NCBI GenBank assembly: GCA_031258965.1
Contig: JAIRMC010000062.1
Location: 1-52,374 of the forward strand
DNA length: 52,374 bases
Direction: 5' to 3'
DNA from: Azoarcus sp.
GTDB lineage: Bacteria; Pseudomonadota; Gammaproteobacteria; Burkholderiales; Rhodocyclaceae
Positions 1 through 7,807 of this stretch are shown piece after piece. The notes beneath the pieces were generated by a model. That model had not been told where the DNA came from. It saw nothing but the letters and a program-made list of their open reading frames with translations, and did not search any database. Every line of letters begins with the position of its first letter. Positions within the stretch are counted from its first letter, which is position 1. The position numbers and the translations under genes were made by a program.

Positions 1-138
1 GAATCCGGCGTTGAGCGGGGCGCGGTTATCGGCGAGCAGTTTGTCGAGGTTCGACATTGTGCGTTCAAGCGCGGCCATCGAGCGTTGGGCGCTGTCGAAC
101 GCGCTTTTGCCTTGGCCGTTGGGGCGGGCTAGAGCGGC
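1..138 (-). pseudogene. 5'-truncated MCE/MlaD-like protein fragment
   Basis: The minus strand reads an open 46-codon stretch that leaves the window on the left. It has the heptad-like helical sequence typical of the region after the MCE domain in MlaD/PqiB-type lipid-transport proteins, with short motifs such as SNLDKLLADNRAPLNAG. An in-frame TGA at 139-141 closes the frame upstream, and the first ATG is only at 78, so the N-terminal membrane anchor and MCE fold are absent here. GC-rich codon use stops abruptly near 130-140, where AT-richer sequence begins. I read it as the 3' part of a gene beheaded by a rearrangement. A short helical stretch is weak evidence for the family, so the assignment is tentative. 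Confidence 0.4.
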
Positions 139-142
139 TCAC

Positions 143-457
143 CACCATCGAGAACGGTGGGTCAGTTTCAATGTGTTGTTGACAACTAACGCCACTGGAC
201 AGTTTTTTGGTAATTCCGGCGAGATTAATCTTACGTAAACTGTTGTTGCGGGAGCGCTTGGGGCTATTCCAGGGGTTACACTAGGTGCTTTAAAAAGCAT
301 TGTTGGGGCACAAAGCACAGGGAACATATTGGGCCGTATTGGGCTAGCTAGTAATTTGAAGATCGCTACTACGACTGTTGGAATAGAAATATCAGCTAAG
401 CTGCCAGAAGTAACTATTAATTTAAAGCAATACAATGAATACGCTCCTAGAAAATAA
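143..457 (+). pseudogene. decayed, AT-richer reading frame of unknown origin
   Basis: One frame stays protein-like across about 300 bases except for a TAA at 236-238. Before the stop it reads a segment rich in N, T, G and F. After it comes a glycine/alanine-rich hydrophobic stretch (VVAGALGAIPGVTLGALKSI) and a polar tail ending at a TAA at 455-457. Base composition is clearly lower in GC than the neighbouring genes, which suggests foreign DNA. I do not recognise the family. The continuity of the frame across the stop suggests the C-terminal end of a gene that has taken a nonsense mutation and lost its 5' end. Confidence 0.3.
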
Positions 458-507
458 GGAAAAGAGGTAGACATGGCAGCATGTCCTCTTGTAAATAGAG
501 ACGAACG

Positions 508-699
508 ATGGGCCACAAACCGAAGCATCCGCAAAGCGGCGAACTGTTCAGCACGCCATCGAGGAGTCCTCCCGCCTGGAGGTGCAAGTATTGCGGGGTT
601 GTTCTTCGAGAGGGGTACGGTCATACGAATTCTGGCGAGGCTTTACGCTCCCCTTTCGACGCCCTTTTCCGGAAAGACAAAAGAAGCAATCACGCCTAG
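508..699 (+). pseudogene. possible IS5/IS1182-type transposase N-terminal remnant
   Basis: A 63-codon frame opens with a Lys/His/Pro-rich start followed by SGELF and STP. This resembles the first residues of IS5/IS1182-group transposases, which often begin with a GELF-type motif. The similarity ends after about 17 residues. The rest is arginine- and serine-rich, carries a CKYC pair and runs into the 3' end of the terC-like gene on the other strand, so it is probably not translated from one intact gene. Upstream, an ATG at 473 follows an AGAGG-like ribosome site but leads nowhere recognisable. Treat as a scar of a mobile element, not a working gene. Confidence 0.25.
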
Positions 700-1701
700 C
701 GCCAGCATGCCGAGTACGATCGCAAGGCTCCATCCCGGCGAGATGTGGATGCCCGTATCGAAGATGGCGTGATTCCAGGCCTGGATCGCCATTTTCGCGC
801 CAATGAAAAAGAGTAGGGCGATAACCGCCTTTTCGAGATGCGCCAGATATTTGGTCAGCGCCACGAGTACGAAATACAGGCTGCGCAGGCCAAGAATGGC
901 AAAGATCATTGCGGCATAAACAAGCAGCGGCTCCTGTGTCATGGCAATGACAGCCGGAACGGAATCGAAGGCAAAGGCAATATCGGAGGTTTCGATTGCC
1001 ATCAGGCACAGGAACGCCGGTGTAGCGTACAGGACGCCCGCGCGCGTTACATCGGCGACGCTTTTGTCGGCATCCCCTGCCTCGCCATTGGTATGGTCGG
1101 TAGTATCGCCCTTGAAAATTTCATGGTGACGAACAAAAAAATGATCGAGATACAGCTTCGTGTAGACCGGGATCAATCTACCGGTCAGACGCACCGACCA
1201 GTGATTTGAATAATCCTCGATGTCCCCGCCATCGCTCGGTCGCTGCAACATCTTGACCGCGCTCCAGATTACGAAAACCGCGAACACGAAACCGACCCAG
1301 GGGCTAGCATGGAAAAGCTCCGTGCCGATAACCACGAAGACAGCGCGAAAAACAAGGGCGCCAATGATGCCGTAATAAAGAATACGGTGTTGCAGGATTC
1401 CCTTGATACTGAACGAAGCGAAGACCGCCATGAACACCATCAGATTGTCGACCGAAAGCGATTTTTCGAGCGCGTAGCCAGCCAGGTAAAGATCCGCCCA
1501 TATCTTGTTGAACCGTACCCATAGATAGCCGTAAAAGAGTATCGCCAGGCTCACCCAGAAGATCGACCAGCCCGCCGCATCCCTGAGCGAGATTCCAGTG
1601 CTCTTCTTGTGCGCGAAAACGTCAAGATAAACCGATACAGCCACGACCGCGAAAAAGATCAGGATCGTTTCCAGCGGAAACCCAAAATGCTCCATTGGCA
1701 T
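643..1701 (-). CDS. TerC/Alx-family integral membrane protein
   Basis: A 352-residue polytopic membrane protein of the TerC family; members such as E. coli Alx act in manganese or tellurite/metal homeostasis. The two family signatures are present: an EKSLSVDN segment (residues 79-86) and ETSDIAFAFDSVPA (237-250), whose acidic residues are proposed to form the metal path. A charged cytoplasmic loop (about 155-220) separates the two halves. A GAGAGG-like site lies just before the ATG. The gene stands alone between scar DNA and the nif operon, with 470 non-coding bases upstream. I looked for a yybP-ykoY manganese riboswitch in the leader and could not convince myself of one. Family assignment is firm; the transported ion is not known. 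Confidence 0.9.
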   Translation of the reverse strand: MPMEHFGFPLETILIFFAVVAVSVYLDVFAHKKSTGISLRDAAGWSIFWVSLAILFYGYLWVRFNKIWADLYLAGYALEKSLSVDNLMVFMAVFASFSIKGILQHRILYYGIIGALVFRAVFVVIGTELFHASPWVGFVFAVFVIWSAVKMLQRPSDGGDIEDYSNHWSVRLTGRLIPVYTKLYLDHFFVRHHEIFKGDTTDHTNGEAGDADKSVADVTRAGVLYATPAFLCLMAIETSDIAFAFDSVPAVIAMTQEPLLVYAAMIFAILGLRSLYFVLVALTKYLAHLEKAVIALLFFIGAKMAIQAWNHAIFDTGIHISPGWSLAIVLGMLALGVIASFVFPEKGVERGA

Positions 1702-2171
1702 TGCCTCTCAAGTAAACCATCAGACGATGATTGTCAGGGCGGAAATCGCTTTCCTTTCATGATGAATGAATGTCGAGAAGCGACAGTCTAATTTTGGATG
1801 GTATACCAGAATACGGGCAGCGCGGTTTTACATCCCGGTGCGTCTGCCATGCATGATCGCAAATTTGTAGAATCGGCTTGATCCGTCGGGGAGGAACGGG
1901 GTATGAAATGGCTATGGGTTGTTCTGGGGATAGTTCCCTGGCGGCTTTGAGGGCAATGTCGGGTTCCGTCTGTTTCTCCCAGATTTCAGAGAGGGGGCAT
2001 TGTAATTCTCCGGGGATACATGAGGCTCATGAAACGACCCTGTCCCAGTCAGAACAAGAGGGTTGGGTGTTTCGCAGGGACGGCGACGTAGGCTCGTGGC
2101 AACCCCTGCGGGTCGTGGATTGCCACGCTTCGCTTGCAATGATGGTTGACTCGACCCGCGCCCCCGGATGC
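1702..2171. other. intergenic region upstream of the terC-like gene
   Basis: 470 bases without a convincing gene. It holds the promoter region of the terC-like gene, an inverted TGTCG/CGACA pair at 1771-1785, and a dispersed-repeat copy at 2117-2145. A plus-strand ATG at 1902 follows a strong GGGGAGGAACGGGG site but opens only 15 codons (a hydrophobic MKWLWVVLGIV start) before a stop. That could be the decapitated 5' end of a lost membrane-protein gene. Confidence 0.5.
2117..2145 (-). repeat. dispersed intergenic repeat copy (minus orientation)
   Basis: The complement reads CATTGCAAGCGAAGCGTGGC followed by AATCCA, matching the motif seen elsewhere in the window as CATTGCGAGGAGCGAAGC...GTGGCAATCCA. 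It lies between the terC-like gene and fdxB. Confidence 0.65.
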
Positions 2172-2462
2172 TCACGCAGCCAGGGGCGCGGGAGCGTAGC
2201 TGTAGCATTTCTTCGGACAGACGCGGTTACAGGCGCCACAGCCGATGCAGTCGGCCAGGTTTTTCAGGCTCATGACGGAGGCGTCTCCGCCGTCGTCGTC
2301 GTCATCGTCGTCGTCGGTGACTTTTTCGATCAGGTCGAGTACGTCGCGGGGGCAGACTTTGTAGCAGCGGCCACAGCCGATGCAGGTTTCCTGATTGATG
2401 GCGGTAACGAATTCGGGCGTCCAGGCAGTGCCGCCGTAGGTCAGGCCGGTAATGTGAGTCAT
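2172..2462 (-). CDS. fdxB: nif-specific 2[4Fe-4S] ferredoxin III (FdxB-type)
   Basis: A 96-residue ferredoxin, last gene of the nifE operon, probably an electron carrier for nitrogenase or its cofactor assembly. Cysteines C27, C30, C33, C37 and C72, C75, C78, C82 give two CxxCxxCxxxCP-type cluster motifs. The spacing between the clusters and the N-terminal TPEFV segment are characteristic of the nif-associated ferredoxin III family. The linker contains an unbroken run of aspartates (about residues 50-57) encoded by a GAC/GAT trinucleotide array, which is unusual and could vary in length by slippage. The start lies 33 bases downstream of the preceding gene's stop, consistent with cotranscription. 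Confidence 0.9.
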   Translation of the reverse strand: MTHITGLTYGGTAWTPEFVTAINQETCIGCGRCYKVCPRDVLDLIEKVTDDDDDDDDGGDASVMSLKNLADCIGCGACNRVCPKKCYSYAPAPLAA

Positions 2463-2495
2463 CTATGGTTCCTTGTTTGCGTTGGATCAACTTTC

Positions 2496-2954
2496 TTATA
2501 GCCCCGCCACTTCCGGGTAGCTGCCGATGCGCTCCAGCGCGATGGCGAGCAGTTTGTCGGCCTCGTCCTTCATTTTGGAGAGGCTGGGGAAGCCGAAACG
2601 GTGAACGTCGCGCAAGGTCTTGTCGATGACGACGAGTTTGCCAACCGTCACCAGGGCGCGCCCGAAACCTTCATGGGTGAGGTGGACGAGCGGCACGGCC
2701 ATCAGCTTGCATTCTTTTTCGATCAGCACGGAAATGGCGTTGTAGAGGCATTTCACCCGCGCGACGATGATGTCGCCAGGGTCGCCGGTCAGGGGGATTT
2801 CGGCTTTCTTTTCTTTGGTGAGGATGAAGGGTTCGAGGATTTTTCCTGGCGGCCAGGCGCTGTATTGACCGTAGGTGTCCAGGGCGCGCACTTGGCGCAC
2901 CATCTCCTTGATGAAGTCGGTTTCAAAAACAGGATCGGCGGTTTCAGTGCTCAT
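2496..2954 (-). CDS. NifX-associated nitrogen fixation protein (DUF269)
   Basis: A 152-residue protein of the NifX-associated DUF269 family, found almost only next to nifX in diazotrophs; its exact role in FeMo-cofactor traffic is unsettled. Family features include an N-terminal FIKEMVRQVRALDTYG segment and a C-terminal FGFPSLSKMKDEADKLL helix. The open frame extends further upstream to 3005, but the ATG at 2954 is preceded by GGAG at good spacing and matches the usual family length, so I chose it. It overlaps the end of the rseC-like gene by 11 bases, implying translational coupling. Confidence 0.9.
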   Translation of the reverse strand: MSTETADPVFETDFIKEMVRQVRALDTYGQYSAWPPGKILEPFILTKEKKAEIPLTGDPGDIIVARVKCLYNAISVLIEKECKLMAVPLVHLTHEGFGRALVTVGKLVVIDKTLRDVHRFGFPSLSKMKDEADKLLAIALERIGSYPEVAGL

Positions 2955-3420
2955 GGCGATGCTCCGTGTGTGAAGGAAAACCGGGGGCCAGTTTGATCCG
3001 GGCAAATGTGGGAACGCGACGCGCGAAATATCTCGTCAGCAGCAGGGCGGCGGCGAATCCCGCGCCCGCGCCGAGGATGGCGAAGAGATCGCCGCCCGCG
3101 CCCTGCCCAATGCCCGCGCCCGCGAGCATGGCAAAGGCGGGAAAGATGTAGCCCAACAGAGGGGCGGCAAGTGCGTTTTCCGGCGCTGCGAAACAGACCC
3201 GATCACCCGCCCGCAAATGGGCGATGGATGCGGCGTCGATGTGCGCGATGTCGATATGCATCCGTTGCCCGGCAGCCAGTTTGCCGATGCCGCAAGCCCT
3301 GCCGTGATCGCAGTGTGCACAGGCGCTGTCGATGGCGAGCGCGAGTCCGCCGTCGCCAACGGCAAGCACCGTGCCTTGCGGCATGCCGTCGGTGGTGGAG
3401 GCGGAAAGATTTGTGTACAT
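2944..3420 (-). CDS. RseC/MucC-family membrane protein inside the nif operon
   Basis: A 158-residue protein of the RseC family. In E. coli RseC acts with the Rsx (Rnf-like) complex in reducing SoxR and also modulates sigma-E. Visible are an N-terminal soluble domain with the cysteine motif CAHCDHGRAC (C34, C37, C43), two transmembrane segments (about 84-104 and 112-129) and a His-rich tail. The start overlaps the nifX stop as TGATG, with a GGGAAGG-like site upstream; an in-frame ATG at 3432 is less likely. It also overlaps the next gene, so it is embedded in the nif operon rather than merely near it. The nearby Rnf operon suggests it tunes redox traffic to nitrogenase, but that is inference. 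Confidence 0.8.
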   Translation of the reverse strand: MYTNLSASTTDGMPQGTVLAVGDGGLALAIDSACAHCDHGRACGIGKLAAGQRMHIDIAHIDAASIAHLRAGDRVCFAAPENALAAPLLGYIFPAFAMLAGAGIGQGAGGDLFAILGAGAGFAAALLLTRYFARRVPTFARIKLAPGFPSHTEHRHEH

Positions 3421-3890
3421 CAGCCTTCCCACCCTTCTGATTCCATCAGCGTGAAACGGTCGATGGCGTTTGCTTTCGCCCTTGCCGCCAGTGCACGCGC
3501 GATCCAGGGGACACGGCTTTCCGCGCCGTCTTCCCGTAGGGCGGCGCGGATTTCCCGCAGTAATCCAGCAATGTCGTCATTCTGGCCTACGCGGATGGGT
3601 TGTATACCTCTGGCAAGCAATTGCCTGATGGCGGAGGCGCCGATGGCGTGTACGAACACCGCGTCGCAGCCCGCGAGGAATTCGATTTTGGCGGCAAGCT
3701 TGTTTTCGTTGCCGTCCATGGTTTCTTCGGGGAATTCCGCAAAGCCGCTCAAAGCGGCTTTGTCCGGGCCGATTTCGTAGACGACGAAGGCCGTCGCCGC
3801 GCCGAAGTGCAGGTTGACCCGCGCGCGGTTGTCGGAGGCGAAGGCGAGTTTCAGTATGGGCGCCCTGACGTCAGCAGGAGGCAGCGGCAC
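3420..3890 (-). CDS. nifX: nitrogenase cofactor carrier NifX
   Basis: NifX binds the FeMo-co precursor (NifB-co/VK-cluster) and shuttles it around NifEN. The core shows the family signature LKLAFASDN...[11 protein letters not shown] followed by a Rossmann-like NifX/NafY fold. The frame is open up to an ATG at 3965, which would overlap nifN by 95 bases. The GTG at 3890, with GGGAGG 12 bases upstream, leaves only a 20-base overlap and gives 156 residues, closer to the family's usual size, so I prefer it; the longer 181-residue form is the alternative. Its stop overlaps the rseC-like start. Confidence 0.88.
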   Translation of the reverse strand: MPLPPADVRAPILKLAFASDNRARVNLHFGAATAFVVYEIGPDKAALSGFAEFPEETMDGNENKLAAKIEFLAGCDAVFVHAIGASAIRQLLARGIQPIRVGQNDDIAGLLREIRAALREDGAESRVPWIARALAARAKANAIDRFTLMESEGWEG

Positions 3891-5271
3891 ACGTTGCAAC
3901 CGCCTCCCTCTCAATGGCGCGGGAGCCGTCCCGCCAGTAGAGGGATCGATATATTCCGGGTACATGATTCTTATTGGCCTGTAAAAGGTTGGCGATGTCG
4001 AACAGGGCTTGCCGCGAGCCGCGATAGCCCATCCAGGCGCGGGCGTGGCCGCCGATCAGGTCGTATTGGGGGAAACCGGCATGCAGGAGTGGCCGCGACA
4101 GGCGGCGAGCGGTTTCCGTAGCGTGCGAGTTGCCGATGATGAGTTGCGCGTCGGCCTCGTCAGCCTGCCGTTCAAGGTCTTCCAGATCGCCGACGAGCAC
4201 TTCATGCACGGGCACGACCGCCAGTGCTTCCGTTCTGATGGGGGTGACGGCAGCGACGATTTCACCGCCCATGTCGAGGATGAAGCGGGAAAACATGGTG
4301 AGCAGATCGGGGTCGGCGGCGATGGCGACGCGGGCGAATCCGAGCATGAAATGGCAATCCACCATCGCGTCTCGCAACTGGTCGCGCTGGCGTTCCAACC
4401 TTGGCGGCACGGATTGGCCGGAAATCTGCGCGAGGGCCGTAGTGAAGGCGTCGCAGGCGGCAAGGCCCATGAGTCCGTCGAAGCGGAAGTCGGGTACGCT
4501 GGTGCGCACCCGCAGGATGTCCGCTGCCTTGTCGAGCGATGCGCCAATTACCATCGTGGCGGCGGATTCGCCCATGCAGGCGATTTCCGCGCGTGACGTG
4601 CCGCCCAAAGTGAGCGGAGAGAATTCCGCTTCGGTCAGATGGCCGTCGAGGGCGTCGGCAAGGTCAGGCAGGACGATGGGATGCAGGCCGAAGGCTTCCA
4701 CCCATTCCTTGACGGTTTCCACGTCGCCTGGCGTGAGCATGGACGAGGCCAGTACATTGACCTGTTTCGGGCAGCGGCCAGCGTGGCGGCCAGCCGGGAC
4801 GAGCGTCTCGATAATCGCTTCCAGTCCCAGGGCGAAGCCGGTTTCCAGGCAGCCCGCGAAATCCGGTGTGTTGACCGGCGCCACGGCCATACCGGCGTGC
4901 GCCGGATGCGCGGCGCGGAATGCCTTGAGGGCGCGTCGGATGTCCGCGCCCTGGGTTTCGGATAATCCCGTCGTGAGCAGCCCGATGATGTCGGGCCGGT
5001 TCTTTTCCGCCTGCACATGGAGCGCCTCGATGATGTTCCCGTCGGCCCCCATGACGGCGGAAATTTGATCCATCGCCGTCGTTTGCAAGGGAATGGGTTC
5101 GCGGAAATGGCGCACGAAAAACACTTTGCCGAACGCCGTGCAGCCCTGCGAGCCGTGCATCAGGGGCACGGCCCGCGCCAAGCCGAGGAAGGCGAGCGCG
5201 GCGCCCAATGGCTGGCTGGATTTCAGGGGGCTGACCGCCAGCGCCTTCACGGTTTTCAATATTTCCGCCAT
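3871..5271 (-). CDS. nifN: nitrogenase FeMo-cofactor scaffold subunit NifN
   Basis: A 466-residue NifN, partner of NifE in the alpha2-beta2 scaffold on which NifB-co matures to FeMo-co. It has the NifK-like fold with the motif [14 protein letters not shown] (ligand-type C44) near the N-terminus and a C-terminal [17 protein letters not shown] segment typical of NifN. Length is normal for the family. It starts nine bases after the nifE stop and overlaps nifX, so the three genes form one transcript. Confidence 0.96.
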   Translation of the reverse strand: MAEILKTVKALAVSPLKSSQPLGAALAFLGLARAVPLMHGSQGCTAFGKVFFVRHFREPIPLQTTAMDQISAVMGADGNIIEALHVQAEKNRPDIIGLLTTGLSETQGADIRRALKAFRAAHPAHAGMAVAPVNTPDFAGCLETGFALGLEAIIETLVPAGRHAGRCPKQVNVLASSMLTPGDVETVKEWVEAFGLHPIVLPDLADALDGHLTEAEFSPLTLGGTSRAEIACMGESAATMVIGASLDKAADILRVRTSVPDFRFDGLMGLAACDAFTTALAQISGQSVPPRLERQRDQLRDAMVDCHFMLGFARVAIAADPDLLTMFSRFILDMGGEIVAAVTPIRTEALAVVPVHEVLVGDLEDLERQADEADAQLIIGNSHATETARRLSRPLLHAGFPQYDLIGGHARAWMGYRGSRQALFDIANLLQANKNHVPGIYRSLYWRDGSRAIEREAVATCAAASC

Positions 5272-5280
5272 GTCGCCTCT

Positions 5281-6714
5281 CTATGCCGCCGCCAGGCCCG
5301 CGCCAGATTGCGGGGTTTTGATCCCCGATCCCTGACAACTGGTTCCTGACCGCCAGGGCGCGCTCTGGCGCACGGCCCGCCAGACCGGGCTTTCGATGGA
5401 CAGCGCCAGTTGTCGCGCCAGTTCCGGCATGCCGTCGTAACCGGCATAGGCGAATTCCCGTTCCTGATTGATGTCGAGAAAGGGAATACGGGCTTTCAGG
5501 GCGGTATAAAGGTTGCGCCCCCCGGCGATGAGGATGTCCGCGCCATAGTCATGGAAGGTGGAAAGCAGGTTTTGCGGGCTGCCGTCATCAATCATCTTCG
5601 CGTCCTCGCCCATCAGTTCTCGGATGCGCGCCTTGTCTTCCCCGGTAGATTTCTTCGTGCCCGTGGCGACGACCGTCATGCCCAGGTCCTGTAGGGCAGA
5701 GACGATGGACCAGGATTTCACGCCGCCGGTGTAGAGCAATACCCGCTTGCCGCGCAGGCGTTCCCGCCAAGGTTGCAGGCGCGCGCGCGCCTTGGCTTCT
5801 TCGCGCGCGATCAGTGCTTCGACGCGCGCGGCAAGACCGTCATCGCCAATGACGCGGGCAAAGTCGCGCAGGGCGCGGGAGGTGTCCGCCACGCCGTAGA
5901 AGCTGCCCTCGAAAAATGGTACGCCGTAGTTTTCTTCGAGTTTACGCGCCACATTCAACATCGCTTTGGCGCACACCAGCATCGTCACGCGGGCGCGGTG
6001 CATGGTCTGGACTTCGCCAAAACGGGCATCGCCGGAAAGCGAACCGAGTATGCGCAACCCCAGTTCGTCGAACAGCGGCGCGACTTTCCAGAATTCTCCG
6101 GCGATGTTGTATTCGCCGATCAGGTTGACGTCATAAGTGGGAATGCCTGCCGGATGCGCGGGCGCGGGATCGGGTTCGCGCGTGCCGATCACGTACCGGA
6201 ACATGGCTTCGCCCGCCAGCCGGTTGCCCAGGTTTTTGGCGCCGTAGAATCCGGCGGCGTCCACGGGAATCACCGGTACGCTCCAGCGTGCGGCAGCCGC
6301 CTTGCACACAGCTTCCAGATCATCGCCCATCAGGGCCGTCACACAGGTGGCATAGACGAACACGGCGGCGGGGCGGTAGGTCTCAATCGCCTGGCGGATG
6401 GCGTGGAACAGCCGTTTTTCCGAGCGGCCCATCACGATGTCGGTTTCCGACAAATCCGTTGTCATGCCAATGCGGTAAAGTGCCGCGCCGGAGGATTTCG
6501 CCCCCCGGTTATCCCAAGTGTTGCCCGCACAGGCTATGGGGCCGTGCACGATGTGCGCCACGTCGGCAATGGGCAAGAGCGCAATCTGTGCGCCGTCAAA
6601 AGCGCAGCCGCCCGCCGTCGCTCCCGGCTTGGGCCGGACGCAGCCGGATTTCTCCTTGTGGTTGTGATGACAGGCGGGTTCGTCGAACAACGCCTGGATT
6701 TCACTGGCTTTCAT
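5281..6714 (-). CDS. nifE: nitrogenase FeMo-cofactor scaffold subunit NifE
   Basis: A 477-residue NifE, first gene of its operon. Cluster-ligand motifs are present: GGCAFDGA (C37), [12 protein letters not shown] (C62) and [12 protein letters not shown] (C124). An N-terminal [11 protein letters not shown] segment matches the short Cys-rich leader common in NifE. The C-terminal half carries GGVKSWS and the INQERE motif near the cofactor site. The ATG at 6714 lies about 30 bases downstream of the sigma-54 element at 6744-6759. NifEN receives NifB-co and hands finished cofactor toward NifDK; nifHDK itself is not in this window. Confidence 0.97.
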   Translation of the reverse strand: MKASEIQALFDEPACHHNHKEKSGCVRPKPGATAGGCAFDGAQIALLPIADVAHIVHGPIACAGNTWDNRGAKSSGAALYRIGMTTDLSETDIVMGRSEKRLFHAIRQAIETYRPAAVFVYATCVTALMGDDLEAVCKAAAARWSVPVIPVDAAGFYGAKNLGNRLAGEAMFRYVIGTREPDPAPAHPAGIPTYDVNLIGEYNIAGEFWKVAPLFDELGLRILGSLSGDARFGEVQTMHRARVTMLVCAKAMLNVARKLEENYGVPFFEGSFYGVADTSRALRDFARVIGDDGLAARVEALIAREEAKARARLQPWRERLRGKRVLLYTGGVKSWSIVSALQDLGMTVVATGTKKSTGEDKARIRELMGEDAKMIDDGSPQNLLSTFHDYGADILIAGGRNLYTALKARIPFLDINQEREFAYAGYDGMPELARQLALSIESPVWRAVRQSAPWRSGTSCQGSGIKTPQSGAGLAAA

Positions 6715-6743
6715 GCATGTCTCCTGATGGCTGCCAATAAGCT

Positions 6744-6759
6744 AGCAAGAGCCGTGCCA
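6744..6759 (-). promoter_or_regulatory. sigma-54 promoter of the nifE operon
   Basis: The minus strand reads TGGCAC-GGCTC-TTGCT, a full match to the -24/-12 consensus TGGCAC-N5-TTGC[A/T]. It lies about 30 bases upstream of the nifE ATG, in the right orientation. Confidence 0.92.
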
Positions 6760-6813
6760 CGTTATAGGCAATTGTTTTATTTAATTTTCTATCGCATTGC
6801 CAGGTTCTGGCGA

Positions 6814-6829
6814 TGTCGGAAAAGCGACA
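6814..6829. promoter_or_regulatory. NifA upstream activator sequence for nifE
   Basis: TGT-N10-ACA (TGTCGGAAAAGCGACA), the NifA binding consensus, 55 bases upstream of the sigma-54 element. The half-sites extend to TGTCG/CGACA, shared with the rnfA copy and nearly with the nifB copy. Confidence 0.88.
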
Positions 6830-6866
6830 AAGCAGTAAACCGGCGAGGTCGTCCGGGGCATTCACC

Positions 6867-7517
6867 TCATATTTCGGGCGCGAAGCATTGGGCATAATCG
6901 ACGCATTCGCCGCAGGAAGGCGCTGGGCAGACATAGATGCCGTCGCGGGCGCAGTAGAAGCGGTAGATGAACTTCTTCCACTTCATGTCTTCGGTATTTT
7001 GCCGAGCGAGCGACGGAAAGGCGTTGTAGAGCAGGCTGGAGAGTTCGCCACGGTTCGCCAGCCCCAGGTCATGCCAGAGATGATCGTTGCCCGCACAGGC
7101 CCTCGCCACGATGAAGGCCAGCCAGGTTTCCGAGGGAAAGCATGCCGCGCGATGCGCCAGCAACAGGCTGACCAAATCCTGGCGTTCGGGTATGTCCACG
7201 GTCCGGTTGGGCGGAACGGGCCAGGGAACCGGGCGGGGGCCAGGGAAATAAGCGTTCCACAGATTTTCCAGTTCTGTCGCGGGCAGTCCTAGATCGGTAG
7301 GCAACACGCCTTCTCCGCACAGATGGCCCGCCAGCAGACTGGCCAGCACGGGGCGGTTCGGATCGACGAGCGCGTGGGGTGAGGCGGCGCGCGCGAGCAA
7401 CTCGGCCTGGCGCAGACGACGCGGTCCGACGAAAATGCTCCCATCGGCCTTGGACGTTGCCGTTTTCTCTGCCGCTTCCTCGTATCTGGCGCGTGATAGC
7501 CCTTGTCGCGCTGACAT
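6867..7517 (-). CDS. nifQ: molybdenum-processing protein NifQ
   Basis: A 216-residue NifQ, thought to carry a Mo-Fe-S cluster and donate molybdenum to FeMo-co on NifEN. The diagnostic C-terminal motif C-x4-C-x2-C-x5-C is seen at C197, C202, C205 and C211, preceded by the family's WKKFIYRFYC segment. The ATG overlaps the ferredoxin stop (TGATG), so translation is coupled. It ends the nifB operon just before the nifE activator site. Confidence 0.92.
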   Translation of the reverse strand: MSARQGLSRARYEEAAEKTATSKADGSIFVGPRRLRQAELLARAASPHALVDPNRPVLASLLAGHLCGEGVLPTDLGLPATELENLWNAYFPGPRPVPWPVPPNRTVDIPERQDLVSLLLAHRAACFPSETWLAFIVARACAGNDHLWHDLGLANRGELSSLLYNAFPSLARQNTEDMKWKKFIYRFYCARDGIYVCPAPSCGECVDYAQCFAPEI

Positions 7518-7786
7518 CAGACCGCTTCCGATAACGCTCGCAGCCTTGCGGGTGGAATCCCGGTCAGGCTGCCGGGGGGATTCAAGGCCGCGCCCAGTTC
7601 ATCGACAATGGCGCATTCGACTGGACAAATGGCGGCACATTGGGCTTCCGGGAATTCAGCCATGCATTCGGTGCATTTCTCCGGCTCGATGACAAATACC
7701 GGATCGTCGGCATGGATGGCCTGATTGGGACAGACTCCGGCGCAAGCCCAGCAGTTGATACAGGCTTCGGTGATGGAAAGCGCCAT
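7517..7786 (-). CDS. nifB-associated 2[4Fe-4S] ferredoxin
   Basis: An 89-residue ferredoxin with cysteines C9, C12, C15, C19 for one cluster and C38, C41, C50, C54 for a second whose internal spacing is enlarged (CxxC-x8-CxxxCP), as in FdxN-type ferredoxins next to nifB. It probably supplies electrons for the radical chemistry of NifB or for nitrogenase. It starts 21 bases after the nifB stop and its own stop overlaps nifQ. The C-terminal tail lacks further cysteines after C58. Confidence 0.9.
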   Translation of the reverse strand: MALSITEACINCWACAGVCPNQAIHADDPVFVIEPEKCTECMAEFPEAQCAAICPVECAIVDELGAALNPPGSLTGIPPARLRALSEAV

Positions 7787-7807
7787 GTCGATTCCCTTCG
7801 TGCAAGC

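Noticed and set aside
1771-1785. TGTCG-N5-CGACA upstream of the terC-like gene as a NifA site
   Set aside because: The spacing is TGT-N9-ACA instead of N10, and no -24/-12 sigma-54 element lies between it and the gene.
1702-1860. Manganese (yybP-ykoY) riboswitch ahead of the terC-like gene
   Set aside because: I could not find the conserved core sequences; a covariance search would decide.
3420-3965. Longer NifX starting at ATG 3965
   Set aside because: It would overlap nifN by 95 bases; the GTG at 3890 has a GGGAGG site and a more usual length.
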